64,000 nt of DNA from Pseudoalteromonas luteoviolacea NCIMB 1944 (GTDB taxonomy: Bacteria; Pseudomonadota; Gammaproteobacteria; Enterobacterales; Alteromonadaceae): contig NZ_AUXS01000015.1 in the NCBI RefSeq assembly GCF_001625565.1, positions 1-64,000 on the forward strand. The letters are read 5' to 3'. The notes under the pieces were generated by a model. The model was not told the origin of the DNA and did no database searches. It worked only from the letters and a program-made list of their open reading frames with translations. Shown piece after piece: positions 55,754 through 64,000 of this stretch (the first letter of the stretch is position 1; every line of letters begins with the position of its first letter). The translations under genes were made by a program, and so were the position numbers.

Positions 55754-56067
55754 GGATAAAGTCCTGTTGTTATTATGTAGGCCAGCATGGCTTTTTGTCA
55801 CATAGTGAAGTGTATATGAAACAATGTGCTAAACAATAGTGGTGATATTGAACAATGTAACTAATAAAAGGACTAATAGTTAGTTAATTAGACTAATCTC
55901 AATTCTTTAATTTGAACTCTTTGTTTTTAACTTGTTGATACTTAACAAGTTAAATGTTGGCATATATTGTGATTAGTATTAAATATAGTGAATGAAGCAA
56001 GGAGCTTCTGTACACTCTGTCAAAATTTGATGTTTTTGGAATAGACATACAACAAAGAGAGGTATTT
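55754..56067. other. Divergent intergenic region
   Basis: This 314-bp AT-rich spacer lies between the AtoE-type transporter and the TM2-like gene. Apart from the dyad at 55926-55954 and a GAGAGG ribosome site before 56068, I see no gene or clear promoter pair in it. Confidence 0.5.
55926..55954. promoter_or_regulatory. Perfect 11-bp dyad between divergent genes
   Basis: TTTAACTTGTT (55926-55936) and AACAAGTTAAA (55944-55954) flank a 7-bp centre in the spacer between the AtoE-type transporter and the TM2-like gene. The dyad is AT-rich and is placed where an operator would control one or both genes. Confidence 0.4.
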
Positions 56068-56292
56068 ATGGCAGGACAAGGTTCTGGCGGTAATGTTATT
56101 GCGGCAATATGTAATGTATTTTTTCCTGGTTTAGGGCAGTTAGTTCAAGGCCGTTTGTTGGCAGCCATTATATTTGCCATTATTACGGTTGGTGGTTATG
56201 CACTGTGGTTTTTAGTCGTGCCCGCTATCATTGCTGCCGTTGTACACCTTTGGGCAATCATTGACGCAGCAAAGTACTCTTCACGGGATTAG
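56068..56292 (+). CDS. Small TM2-like membrane protein
   Basis: The 74-residue protein has a glycine-rich start, then I-C-N-V-F-F-P-G-L-G-Q-L-V-Q-G-R. This motif is typical of TM2-domain proteins (P-G-x-G-x-F/L-x-x-G-R). Two hydrophobic helices follow, at about 31-45 and 48-66. GAGAGG lies 7 nt before the ATG. Such peptides are common and have no established role. It is followed by a long imperfect hairpin. Confidence 0.75.
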   Translation: MAGQGSGGNVIAAICNVFFPGLGQLVQGRLLAAIIFAIITVGGYALWFLVVPAIIAAVVHLWAIIDAAKYSSRD

Positions 56293-56301
56293 CTTTGATA
56301 G

Positions 56302-56490
56302 CTAGATATATAAAATAGCTAGCTCAGTTGTATGGACAGAGTCATACCACTGAGCTTGACATATTAGTTGTCGGCTTAGCCTACCATTTACAATAAATGG
56401 CCCCTTTTTACTTTCAATGTTCTTTTGAAAATTCTCGTTTAAAGCTATTTGCAAATCAGCGAGTTTAGTCTGCTTATAGTGTTGTTTCAT
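56302..56490 (-). CDS. Possible 62-residue protein on the minus strand
   Basis: The frame begins M-K-Q-H-Y-K-Q-T-K-L-A-D-L with AAGGTG 5 nt before the ATG, a credible ribosome site. It lies in the spacer before the lipoprotein gene and partly over a hairpin. No similarity is recognised and composition is unremarkable. It may be chance. Confidence 0.3.
   Translation of the reverse strand: MKQHYKQTKLADLQIALNENFQKNIESKKGPFIVNGRLSRQLICQAQWYDSVHTTELAILYI
56321..56356 (+). terminator. Imperfect 13-bp hairpin after the TM2-like gene
   Basis: AGCTCAGT-T-GTATG (56321-56334) pairs with CATAC-C-ACTGAGCT (56343-56356) with one mismatch and an 8-nt loop. There is no U-tract, so it is either a weak terminator or a structured 3' end. 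Confidence 0.4.
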
Positions 56491-56571
56491 AAAGCACCTT
56501 GCAATACCATGCGGCTGGATTTTAATAAACTGGAAATTTCAATGCAGTCTCAAATTGAAAAACAGGTCATG

Positions 56572-57804
56572 ATGACTAAAAAGCTCGCATTAACCGCTGC
56601 TGTTGCGCTGTCTCTTAGTGCATGTGGTGGTGGTTCGGGGGGATCAAATGACGCCCCGCAGGTAGCAGCTACACAAACAATTACTTACCAAGCATTACCT
56701 CACTTTGTCGATGCTAATGAAGGTGAACAAGTACGTTTGTCGCTCAATACAACGGGAAGCGGTGCGTCAGCTTTAAAGTTTGATTGGAAGGTTACATTTA
56801 ACAATCAGCCTTTGACAATCACAGGGCAAGGTTCTGATTCTATTTCTTTCACAGCGCCTGAAGTAGACGGTCGTCGCACAGTTCAAGTAAGAGTGTCATT
56901 GTCGGAAAATAGTGCTGCTAATACATTTGGCTTTCAAGATCAGAATTTAACGGTCAATGTTGCTGATTTAACGCCCACTGGACCGACTGTAAGTCCGGAA
57001 AGTGATCTGGGCAATGTCGTAACAGAAGTCGACATGTCTGCGATGACGGCAGGTAGTACTTGGATAGAGACACAAAACGTATATTCTAAAGAAACACAGC
57101 TAGATAACGCACATACGGCATTGAATGTTCAGCTTACGCGTTCTTTTATTATGGGATCGGTTGATCAAAATAATCAGACGATTGAAACAAATTACTGTGG
57201 TTTCAAAGATGTTACTTCTGTTGACCTGGCTTCTGTGTTTGCCAGCGTAAGTTGTGATTCAGGTAACAGAACACGACAGTTTTTCCAAAAAGATGGCAGT
57301 TTCTCTGTTGTTGAAAAGTGTGATGACACTGTAATTGGTCAAAGCACATTCAAACAAAAAAGTGCAGAATCTGTCACCAATTTTGGTAGTTTAACAATTA
57401 ATTTTGCTAATTACCCTAAGCTTGAAAACAGCGCATGTGGTGTCATTGTATCAACGGTAGGTGAATCAATTAGCACAGAGAATGAAGTGCTGGCCTCTGT
57501 TGAGGCGACTGCGTTCCGTCTAATTACTGAATATGAAGGTAATAACTTTGAGGTTATGTTTGGCTTTGAAGGGACGACCGATGATTTCCTTGTTTCACTG
57601 GGTGGTATAGCTGGCTCTGAAAATAAAGCATCAGTTCAATCAGTTAGCTATGCGGAGCTTAACGGTGAAGCTACACGCGGACTATTAAAGTTAGACTTTG
57701 GTAATACTGATCTAAATATTAAAGGTACATTCGATTTAACTTTACCTAGTTCAACGGGTGTGAGTGAACAGCTTGAAGGTGAATTTGATCTTGTACTTGA
57801 ATAA
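56572..57804 (+). CDS. Lipoprotein of unknown function
   Basis: The 410-residue protein has a lipoprotein signal peptide (M-T-K-K-L-A-L-T-A-A-V-A-L-S-L-S-A-C, lipobox L-S-A-C) and a Gly/Ser-rich linker (G-G-G-S-G-G-S). A beta-rich Ig/PKD-like region (about 35-140, F-D-W-K-V-T-F-N-N-Q) follows, then a second beta domain with several cysteines. No catalytic motif is visible. The reading frame extends upstream to 56449. The ATG at 56572 is favoured by an AGG 5 nt before it and by the signal peptide, and 56542 is possible. It is expected at the outer membrane or surface and ends in a strong terminator. Confidence 0.72.
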   Translation: MTKKLALTAAVALSLSACGGGSGGSNDAPQVAATQTITYQALPHFVDANEGEQVRLSLNTTGSGASALKFDWKVTFNNQPLTITGQGSDSISFTAPEVDGRRTVQVRVSLSENSAANTFGFQDQNLTVNVADLTPTGPTVSPESDLGNVVTEVDMSAMTAGSTWIETQNVYSKETQLDNAHTALNVQLTRSFIMGSVDQNNQTIETNYCGFKDVTSVDLASVFASVSCDSGNRTRQFFQKDGSFSVVEKCDDTVIGQSTFKQKSAESVTNFGSLTINFANYPKLENSACGVIVSTVGESISTENEVLASVEATAFRLITEYEGNNFEVMFGFEGTTDDFLVSLGGIAGSENKASVQSVSYAELNGEATRGLLKLDFGNTDLNIKGTFDLTLPSSTGVSEQLEGEFDLVLE

Positions 57805-57864
57805 GTGTTGATAGCTGTTCAAAAGGGTCGTATTGATAACCAAATTCAACTGTAAAGTTACGAG

Positions 57865-57898
57865 GGTTGCAAAGATACATTTTGCAACCTTATTTTTT
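57865..57898 (+). terminator. Rho-independent terminator after the lipoprotein gene
   Basis: GGTTGCAAA (57865-57873) pairs with TTTGCAACC (57881-57889) around 7 nt, followed by TTATTTTTT. Confidence 0.85.
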
Positions 57899-57906
57899 AA
57901 AATATC

Positions 57907-58821
57907 TTAAAGAACAAGCCAGTACAGCCACAGACTCATAGTTAGTGGGCTTAGAAGTGTGGACATGACAACGCTACTTGCCAGCGTTGCTTGCGCACAT
58001 TTTTGCTGCCTAGCTACAAGGTAAGCATTCACACCAAGTGGGGATGCGGCCATTAACGTCAATACAGAAATATGCACCGAGGGTAAGCCCAACATCGATG
58101 CAAACCCCCAAACTATTGCAGGCAATAGCATGAGTTTCACTAGGCTTAGCAGTAGTGCACTCTGCCATGCTTGTTTCAATGAGTATTGCACTAAACTGAC
58201 TCCCAGTACAAAAAGAGCACCTGCAATAGCGGGTTTAGCCAACCAATCTAATCCAGAAAGCACTAGAGTGGGAATAGAAAATTCAACTGCGTTAAGGAGC
58301 AGTCCTAAGCTGATACTCAATACAATCGGGTTGATAAATAAAGGTTTCAGTGTAGTTATAAGAGATTGTTGAGCTGTACTTGAGAACAAAAAGCTCAACG
58401 CAAACAGCAATGCACTATGAAAGGTAATAATCATAAATACCATTGCACCAGCATCATTGCCTAGGGCTGCGATGATCACCGGAAGGCCAACCAAAACCGT
58501 ATTAGAATAGGTTCCCCCAAGTCCCCACATAGCAGCGTCACTTAAAGCCTCTCGATGAACGAGCCACTTTGCTGCAAGGGTTAAAAAGTAGCAGGCAGCC
58601 ACGGGTAAGTAGAATGCGAGCATAATCTCAGCTGAAGCAACCTGAGACAGATCGGCACGATACATGTTTAAGAATAAAAATACTGGAATGGCGAGATAAA
58701 AAATAAAGCGCCTAAGCCCTTCTAGTTGATTGGTTGCAATAAAGCCACTCTTACCGCATACAAACCCGGTGAGTACTAAAAAAATCAAAGGAAAAAGAAT
58801 TTCAACGGGTGTCATAAGCAT
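57907..58821 (-). CDS. AEC family transporter (auxin-efflux-carrier-like permease)
   Basis: The 304-residue inner membrane protein has about ten hydrophobic helices in two five-helix halves. It carries segments typical of AEC permeases: G-L-R-R-F-I-F-Y-L-A-I-P near residue 37, S-N-T-V-L-V-G-L-P-V near 107 and A-S-P-L-G-V-N-A-Y-L-V-A near 260. Members export or exchange organic acids such as malate. The substrate cannot be told from sequence. The start may be at 58821 or at the ATG two codons later. Confidence 0.85.
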   Translation of the reverse strand: MLMTPVEILFPLIFLVLTGFVCGKSGFIATNQLEGLRRFIFYLAIPVFLFLNMYRADLSQVASAEIMLAFYLPVAACYFLTLAAKWLVHREALSDAAMWGLGGTYSNTVLVGLPVIIAALGNDAGAMVFMIITFHSALLFALSFLFSSTAQQSLITTLKPLFINPIVLSISLGLLLNAVEFSIPTLVLSGLDWLAKPAIAGALFVLGVSLVQYSLKQAWQSALLLSLVKLMLLPAIVWGFASMLGLPSVHISVLTLMAASPLGVNAYLVARQQKCAQATLASSVVMSTLLSPLTMSLWLYWLVL

Positions 58822-58965
58822 ACTGTTTACGCGTTAAGGAGCAGTATTATACGAATTACACAAATATTTTCACTGTCTTAATGAGGCTTATATTATTAAC
58901 CGGATTACCCTTTTATTGTGAGTTAAGGATATAATTAAAGACTGTCCAGAAGAAATGAAAGTAGT

Positions 58966-59337
58966 ATGGAATATCAGTTTATTAGAGATCCAATCACCGG
59001 CTATCGTGTTCGTATGTCGCAAGAGCATGCGCTGGTAGGTCGTTGGCTGAACGAAGAATTGGCAATTGCCGATGTGAAACAGTTTGTACAACAAATGGAT
59101 ATGATAGGCCAAGGTCAGGAAGAAATACACTTAGAAGGCAAAGAAGTACGTCTTACGCTATCAAAAGATGAAGCATTATTTGAAGCGCACACGCTGTATC
59201 AAAATGAGGTTGATCTATCTCGCTATGAAGATGATTTTTTAGAATTAGACGAAGATGGATTAATGGCAGGGTGTGGGTTTGAAGATTTTCAAGCCCTGAT
59301 GCTTGACTGGCAAGCATTTACTCAGGGCCGCAGGTAA
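58966..59337 (+). CDS. yacL: YacL family protein (UPF0231)
   Basis: This 123-residue acidic protein begins M-E-Y-Q-F-I-R-D-P-I-T-G and continues with V-R-M-S-Q-E-H-A-L-V-G-R-W-L-N-E-E. It ends C-G-F-E-D-F-Q-A-L-M-L-D-W, matching UPF0231 (E. coli YacL, 120 residues). It is a cytoplasmic protein of unknown function, conserved in gammaproteobacteria. It converges on the dioxygenase gene. Confidence 0.85.
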   Translation: MEYQFIRDPITGYRVRMSQEHALVGRWLNEELAIADVKQFVQQMDMIGQGQEEIHLEGKEVRLTLSKDEALFEAHTLYQNEVDLSRYEDDFLELDEDGLMAGCGFEDFQALMLDWQAFTQGRR

Positions 59338-59344
59338 TTGTCGT

Positions 59345-60061
59345 TTAAGCTGTTGCTTGTTGAGGCGGTGCGCCGTATAAACGTTCGGCTCTTTGGAATA
59401 GCACCCAAGAGGTGAGAATATATTTATCATTGGAGCGCGGCATGTTGCCCCTGTGAGTATGGGTGAAATAACTAGGGGCGATCACCATACTGCCCTGCTT
59501 TGGTGCTAGCTTTTTGTTTTGATAGAAAAACTCAGTTTCTCCGCCTTCTTCAACATCATTGAGGTAAAACATAAATAACAACACGCGGTGTAGCGCTTCA
59601 TTGTGATGAAGTTGAGGGTATACCTCACTGTGCCAGTATGGATAGCCGCCTTTATTTACGGGATACTTTTGCGCTTGAATGGGGCCAAGTCTAAACAGTT
59701 GTTGAGTTAATACGTGAAGTTGGGGCTTACCTACTTCTTCAAAGTTTTCTACAGTTAGGTTTACTGGTTCACCTGTTTGCGGATGGTAGACATTGAGACC
59801 AAACGCCCCTAGCATCATAAAAAAGTGTTCTTCGATGTATTGAAATAGATACTTTGATGTGACTTGTTCAATTTCTCGCAATTGATTTTGATATTCAGGG
59901 TGATTGTTGAGATATAAATCTTGGCTGACTTTTTTGCTAAGGTCGACGCCGCCAGAAGTTTGCCCTTGAGCTAAATGTGGACTTTTATCAAAGGTTTGCA
60001 TAAATTTGTTGCAAAACTCTGCACTGAGTGCATTGTCATAAACGCGAATAAAATCAGTCAT
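59345..60061 (-). CDS. 2OG-Fe(II) dioxygenase (prolyl-4-hydroxylase-like)
   Basis: The protein has 238 residues. The double-stranded beta-helix core carries the iron triad as W-H-S-E (H-x-E in place of the common H-x-D) near residue 147 and H-T-H-R-G near 203. The 2-oxoglutarate-binding basic residue is probably in D-K-Y-I-L-T-S-W. The block F-Y-L-N-D-V-E-E-G-G-E-T-E-F is typical of P4H-type enzymes. It would hydroxylate a protein or small molecule using O2 and 2OG. The ATG at 60061 has GAGGA 5 nt upstream, and the TTG at 60073 lies inside that site and is rejected. It is divergent from the thioesterase gene by 29 bp. Confidence 0.84.
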   Translation of the reverse strand: MTDFIRVYDNALSAEFCNKFMQTFDKSPHLAQGQTSGGVDLSKKVSQDLYLNNHPEYQNQLREIEQVTSKYLFQYIEEHFFMMLGAFGLNVYHPQTGEPVNLTVENFEEVGKPQLHVLTQQLFRLGPIQAQKYPVNKGGYPYWHSEVYPQLHHNEALHRVLLFMFYLNDVEEGGETEFFYQNKKLAPKQGSMVIAPSYFTHTHRGNMPRSNDKYILTSWVLFQRAERLYGAPPQQATA

Positions 60062-60090
60062 CTCAATCCTCAAAGGTTGTTAGAATTATT

Positions 60091-60483
60091 ATGCTTACAG
60101 AAAAAATCATGCCACGTTTTAGTGAAACTGACGTGCTAGGCCATATAAACAATACCGTACTCCCCGTTTGGTTTGAAGCGGCAAGGGCACCTATTTTCAA
60201 AATTTTTACACCAGATTTAAATCCACGCAACTGGAAGTTGATTGTTGCTAAGGTGGAAGTCACTTTTAAAGGAGAGCTATTTTACGGTCAGGAAGTGGAG
60301 ATCAAGACCATGATTGAAAAAGTGGGCAATAGCTCCTTTGTTATTTTACAGCAAGCCTGGCAGCACGCAGAGTGCTGCGCTGAGGGGCGAACTACCATGG
60401 TACGTTATGACTTTGCAGCGAAAGCATCGCAATCTCTTGATGAACGTGAGCGAACTGCGTTGTCAGAGTATCTCGTAAAGTAG
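60091..60483 (+). CDS. Hotdog-fold acyl-CoA thioesterase (4HBT family)
   Basis: The 130-residue protein carries R-F-S-E-T-D-V-L-G-H-I-N-N near the N-terminus, with the catalytic Asp of the 4HBT (YbgC/FcbC-type) subfamily. V-W-F-E-A-A-R and the G-N-S-S-F-V-I-L-Q-Q strand pattern of a hotdog fold follow. It should hydrolyse an acyl-CoA or acyl-carrier thioester. Substrate is unknown. It is monocistronic and followed by a palindromic hairpin. Confidence 0.87.
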   Translation: MLTEKIMPRFSETDVLGHINNTVLPVWFEAARAPIFKIFTPDLNPRNWKLIVAKVEVTFKGELFYGQEVEIKTMIEKVGNSSFVILQQAWQHAECCAEGRTTMVRYDFAAKASQSLDERERTALSEYLVK

Positions 60484-60489
60484 CAATAA

Positions 60490-60509
60490 GGCGCTGTATA
60501 TACAGCGCC
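60490..60509. terminator. Palindromic hairpin between convergent genes
   Basis: GGCGCTGTATATACAGCGCC is a perfect 20-bp palindrome (8-bp stem, ATAT loop) between the thioesterase gene and the convergent membrane protein gene. U-tracts are short, so it may be bidirectional but weak. Confidence 0.6.
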
Positions 60510-60521
60510 ATCTAGTATTGG

Positions 60522-61580
60522 TTATTTGGTCATTACCCGAGTCTTAAATTGATGTCCTAGCGCTGCGGAGATGCAGGGGAGGACATCGTATTTGTAGCTT
60601 GATAAAGTATTGGAGTCATCGAGTTTGGTGATTTGTAAAATCTCGTAATCATTCAATTCAATTACTCGTGTTCCTGATGCATGTTCACAACGTGAGCGTG
60701 AGTCAGCTTCATACTCATAGATAAAATGTGCCAATATACGTTTTAAGTGGGTTTCGTACTTAACCGAATTTTCACTGACTGTAGAAATTCTCATTTTAAA
60801 ATCTTCAAAGTCAGGGTCTTGCTCTGCCGATACTTTTTGTTGATCTGCGGGCTCAAGTTTTAATACATTCACTGTGCTAGTTTGCGGTCCTTCATTATTT
60901 GCAGTTGTCACATTGATAGGTTGATTGGCGATAATCTCAAACCACCCTTTGAAAAACTGATTCACGCCACCAGACAAGCCTGTGTGCGATAACAGATTGG
61001 CTACTTGTACCAGAATAAATAAGCTAAAGATAAAACGTAACAGCCCAGTGGTCACTGGGAATTTGTAATCTATGGGTTGCCAAATACGGTGTAAGCCAAA
61101 TGGCCTAAGTAATATCAGCATTAATAAGTATAACGGCTGAATGATTTGTAAGAGCAGCAACAATACAATGGTGGTAAGAAAAAACCATGTTGGCAGCGAG
61201 AGAAGGACACTGAGATTATGGCTATATGGCAAAGGATCTGAACTGACACCTGTAATGTCATTGATCATGCCAGCGGCTTGTACCAATGCATAGTTAGCGA
61301 TAAAGGCATAAAAGAGTAAAATAATTGCCTTACCAGGTAAACTCTCCCAAAACACCAAAAATTTTGGCCAAAATTCATAGGCCATGGCACACAGAACAAG
61401 TACTGCAACCAAATTCACCCAGCCGGTATTATCCTGATTTGCAAATACTATTGCGTAGATGCTAATAAAAAAAGCTGAAAAGTAAAGTCGTTGTGGTGTG
61501 TTAAGTGAATGCCAAAAGCGTTCGAATGGTGCGCTTATTTTTGTCGCAGCTTGCTTCATTGCGATCCAAGCGGGGTGGTT
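60522..61580 (-). CDS. Polytopic membrane protein of unknown function
   Basis: The 352-residue protein has about five hydrophobic helices in the first 210 residues (for example L-P-T-W-F-F-L-T-T-I-V-L-L-L-L). A soluble, mixed-charge C-terminal domain of about 140 residues ends K-T-R-V-M-T-K. No family is recognised. The longest frame starts at 61613; the ATG at 61580 (M-N-H-P-A-W) or 61595 is more likely, as AGGG lies just before the latter. It follows uvrA on the same strand after a hairpin, so it probably has its own promoter. Confidence 0.65.
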   Translation of the reverse strand, partial: NHPAWIAMKQAATKISAPFERFWHSLNTPQRLYFSAFFISIYAIVFANQDNTGWVNLVAVLVLCAMAYEFWPKFLVFWESLPGKAIILLFYAFIANYALVQAAGMINDITGVSSDPLPYSHNLSVLLSLPTWFFLTTIVLLLLLQIIQPLYLLMLILLRPFGLHRIWQPIDYKFPVTTGLLRFIFSLFILVQVANLLSHTGLSGGVNQFFKGWFEIIANQPINVTTANNEGPQTSTVNVLKLEPADQQKVSAEQDPDFEDFKMRISTVSENSVKYETHLKRILAHFIYEYEADSRSRCEHASGTRVIELNDYEILQITKLDDSNTLSSYKYDVLPCISAALGHQFKTRVMTK

Positions 61581-61615
61581 CATTGTTATTATCATCCCTA
61601 CTGTTAAAACCAAGT

Positions 61616-61641
61616 TGCAGCGGCGAGTATACGCCGCTGCA
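61616..61641 (-). terminator. Hairpin after uvrA
   Basis: TGCAGCGGCG (61616-61625) pairs with CGCCGCTGCA (61632-61641) around 6 nt, 10 bp past the uvrA stop. The minus-strand sequence after it is only moderately T-rich. Confidence 0.6.
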
Positions 61642-61650
61642 CCTCAGTAT

Positions 61651-64000
61651 TTATAACATAGGCTTAAGATAACGACCAGTATGGGATTGCGGGTGCTGTG
61701 CCACTTCTTCAGGTGTGCCTGACACCAAAATTTGACCTCCGCCTGAGCCTCCTTCTGGGCCAAGGTCGACAATCCAGTCTGCGGTTTTAATGACATCCAA
61801 GTTGTGCTCGATAACCACAACCGTGTTGCCATGATCTCGAAGCCGATGCAGTACTACTAGTAGCTGTTGAATATCGTGAAAATGCAGGCCTGTGGTTGGT
61901 TCATCCAAAATGTAGAGTGTTTTACCTGTATCCCGCTTGGATAACTCACGAGCTAACTTAACTCGTTGTGCCTCACCGCCAGAGAGTGTTGTAGCTGCTT
62001 GACCGAGACGGATATATGATAAACCAACGTCCATAAGAGTTTGTAGCTTGCGGTTGATAGCGGGAATTTTATCGAAAAATTCTCTGGCATCTTCAACGGT
62101 CATCTCCAAAACTTCATGGATATTCTTACCTTTGTATAACACCTCTAGAGTTTCTCTATTATAACGTTTACCTGTACATACATCGCAGGGAACATAGACG
62201 TCTGGTAAAAAGTGCATCTCTACCTTGAGTACCCCGTCACCCTGACAAGCCTCACAGCGACCACCTTTGACATTAAAACTAAATCGACCCACTTTATAAC
62301 CACGAGAGCGGGCCTCTTGAGTACCTGCAAATAGTTCTCGGATCGCAGTAAAGATACCTGTGTAAGTTGCGGGGTTGGAACGCGGAGTTCTGCCTATTGG
62401 GCTTTGATCAATGTCGATGACTTTGTCAAAGTGATCCAGACCTTTAATGTCCTTATGTGGTGCAGGCTCTGACACTGTAGCACCATTTAAAGCACGGTGC
62501 GCCAGTTTATATAAAGTGTCATTGACCAGGGTCGATTTACCTGAACCTGATACACCTGTGATGCACGTCATCAAGCCAAATGGGATCCTTAAGTCGACAT
62601 TTTTTAAGTTGTTACCAGTTGCTCCAAACAGCTCTAACCATTTATCATTTGACTGGTGTCGCTCTTTTGGTACTGCGATTTCTTTACTACCTGCTAAATA
62701 CTGCCCTGTTAGAGAGTCTGGGTTTGCAATAATGTCTTCTCGACTCCCCTCTGCTACCACATGGCCACCATGAACGCCTGCACCAGGGCCTATATCAATA
62801 ATGTGATCCGCGGCGCGTATTGCGTCTTCATCATGTTCGACGACAATAACGGTATTTCCGAGATCACGTAAATGTGTCAGTGTGCTAAGAAGTCGATCGT
62901 TATCCCTTTGGTGTAGGCCAATTGAGGGTTCATCGAGTACATACATAACGCCTACCAGCCCGGCTCCTATTTGGCTTGCCAGCCTGATCCGTTGAGCTTC
63001 ACCACCCGATAAAGTGTCAGCACTGCGCTCGAGAGATAAGTAGTTGAGTCCAACATTGATTAAAAATGACAGTCTATCGCGGATTTCTTTTAATACTTTT
63101 TCAGCGATTTGTGCTTTTTGGCCCGTGAGCGTCAACGACTCAAAAAACTGACATGCTTCACCAATACTCATCGTTGTGACGACTGGTAGATTAGTATCGC
63201 CAATAAAGACGTGTCTCGCTTCTTCTCTGAGGCGTGAACCATTACAGCTTGGGCATGCTTGACTGGTTTGGTATTTTGCGAGCTCTTCACGAACTGAAGT
63301 GGATTCGGTTTCATGATAGCGGCGGTTCATATTATTTAACACGCCTTCAAACTCGTGATTTCGGGTGATCAGATCACCTCTATCATTGCGATAATTAAAG
63401 GCAATTTTGGTGTTGCCAGAGCCTTCTAAGACAACCTTTTGCGCCGCTTCGGGCAGCTCGCCAAAGGGAAGCTCTAAATCAAAGTCGTAGTGCTCTGCAA
63501 CAGAGCTGAGCATCTGAAAGTAATAGAAACTACGCTTGTCCCACCCTTTAATTGCACCGCCAGCAAGACTTAACTCAGGATTCTGTACAACTCGATTTGG
63601 ATCGAAATACTGCCTTACACCTAGACCATCACAGCTTTGACAAGCACCGGCTGGATTGTTAAACGAAAACAGCCGAGGCTCCAACTCCGCCATTGCGTAG
63701 CCGCAGGTTGGGCAGGCAAAATTGGCTGAAAAAATAATGTCTTCAGCATCTGGGTCATCCATACTGGCAATTTGTGCAATACCATCTGCTAAATCCAGCG
63801 CAGTTTCAAAGGATTCAGCTAAACGTTGTTGCAGGCCATCTTTGACTTTAAATCGGTCGACCACAACTTCTATCGTGTGCTTTTTATGCAGTTCTAATGT
63901 CGGAGGATCTGACAGGTCACATACTTCACCATCGATCCGTGCTCGTATGAAACCTTGGCTTGCCAACTGCTCTAATAACTTAACATGTTCACCTTTACGG
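61651..64000 (-). CDS. uvrA: Excinuclease ABC subunit A (5' end outside window)
   Basis: UvrA is the damage-sensing ATPase of nucleotide excision repair. The frame runs to the right edge ([10 protein letters not shown], as in the family), so roughly the first 160 residues of about 940 lie outside the window. Visible parts are a zinc-binding C-P-T-C...C-Q-S-C module, the first ABC signature L-S-G-G-E-A-Q-R and the second Walker [11 protein letters not shown]. The second zinc finger (C-E-A-C-Q-G-D-G...C-D-V-C), the second signature and L-D-E-P-T-T-G-L-H follow. All expected motifs of this part are intact. A hairpin follows the stop. Confidence 0.97.
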   Translation of the reverse strand, partial: RKGEHVKLLEQLASQGFIRARIDGEVCDLSDPPTLELHKKHTIEVVVDRFKVKDGLQQRLAESFETALDLADGIAQIASMDDPDAEDIIFSANFACPTCGYAMAELEPRLFSFNNPAGACQSCDGLGVRQYFDPNRVVQNPELSLAGGAIKGWDKRSFYYFQMLSSVAEHYDFDLELPFGELPEAAQKVVLEGSGNTKIAFNYRNDRGDLITRNHEFEGVLNNMNRRYHETESTSVREELAKYQTSQACPSCNGSRLREEARHVFIGDTNLPVVTTMSIGEACQFFESLTLTGQKAQIAEKVLKEIRDRLSFLINVGLNYLSLERSADTLSGGEAQRIRLASQIGAGLVGVMYVLDEPSIGLHQRDNDRLLSTLTHLRDLGNTVIVVEHDEDAIRAADHIIDIGPGAGVHGGHVVAEGSREDIIANPDSLTGQYLAGSKEIAVPKERHQSNDKWLELFGATGNNLKNVDLRIPFGLMTCITGVSGSGKSTLVNDTLYKLAHRALNGATVSEPAPHKDIKGLDHFDKVIDIDQSPIGRTPRSNPATYTGIFTAIRELFAGTQEARSRGYKVGRFSFNVKGGRCEACQGDGVLKVEMHFLPDVYVPCDVCTGKRYNRETLEVLYKGKNIHEVLEMTVEDAREFFDKIPAINRKLQTLMDVGLSYIRLGQAATTLSGGEAQRVKLARELSKRDTGKTLYILDEPTTGLHFHDIQQLLVVLHRLRDHGNTVVVIEHNLDVIKTADWIVDLGPEGGSGGGQILVSGTPEEVAQHPQSHTGRYLKPML

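Noticed and set aside
56302..56490. Treating the 62-codon minus-strand frame as a confident gene
   Set aside because: Despite a fair ribosome site, it has no recognisable similarity and overlaps a hairpin, so it is listed only at low confidence.
1..64000. tRNA, rRNA, prophage or complete insertion sequence
   Set aside because: No cloverleaf-like sequence, rRNA sequence, transposase, integrase or phage structural gene was recognised by eye. A tRNAscan or Infernal run would be decisive for RNA genes.

Overview
The window is a chromosomal segment of a marine gammaproteobacterium, most likely Pseudoalteromonas or a close relative in the Alteromonadales. The support is the set of recognisable housekeeping proteins (RNase R, RlmB, SlmA, CoaBC, RadC, L28/L33, MutM, ComM, YgiQ, UvrA), two secreted S9 peptidases, a TIGR03899-type protein and a moderately AT-rich composition. 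This assignment comes from protein resemblance, not from a database search. I see no rRNA, tRNA, CRISPR array, prophage or intact insertion sequence.

Layout. 1-7961: the 3' part of a giant secreted protein built of SdrD_B/Cna_B-like modules, overlapping a 1358-residue OmpA-domain/beta-barrel outer membrane protein. 8118-13536: rnr-rlmB, convergent with yjjX-yjjG, then prkB. 13765-15769: a secreted propeller-like protein with a possible short leader ORF, then galE. 15898-17448: a small island with its own promoter, a 42-residue peptide with a textbook double-glycine leader, an orphan membrane protein and about 740 bp of T-rich DNA with no convincing gene. 17449-22237: dusA, a PspA/PspC mini-cluster, a His-rich PCuAC copper chaperone, a DUF2333 protein and a small outer membrane protein. 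22309-28508: two coupled minus-strand genes, a REC-DUF3369-GGDEF-EAL protein and ygiQ. 28560-34880: S9 peptidase, slmA, coaBC, radC and rpmB-rpmG. 34956-35820: two decayed genes lying back to back (a regulator-like fragment and an alpha/beta-hydrolase-like fragment), both without N-termini. 35878-38309: ppaC, a small membrane protein and mutM. 38322-44622: a four-gene locus of an M20 peptidase, two ATP-grasp ligases and a large M14 carboxypeptidase. 45173-64000: a TRIC-type channel, comM, an orphan response regulator, a second S9 peptidase, a DUF21/CBS protein, a REC-EAL protein, an M50 protease, an AtoE-type transporter, a TM2-like peptide, a lipoprotein, an AEC transporter, yacL, a 2OG-Fe dioxygenase, a thioesterase, a membrane protein and the 3' part of uvrA.

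Two places deserve most attention. The first is the double-glycine peptide plus membrane protein at 15898-16705, which looks like an unannotated secreted-peptide (microcin-like or signalling) locus with no transporter nearby. The second is the peptidase/ATP-grasp locus at 38322-44622, where two amide-bond-forming enzymes sit between two metal-dependent peptidases. This suggests synthesis and trimming of an unknown peptide or amino-acid conjugate. Many start codons here were moved downstream of the longest reading frame on the basis of ribosome sites, signal peptides or family alignment, and these choices are stated in each entry.
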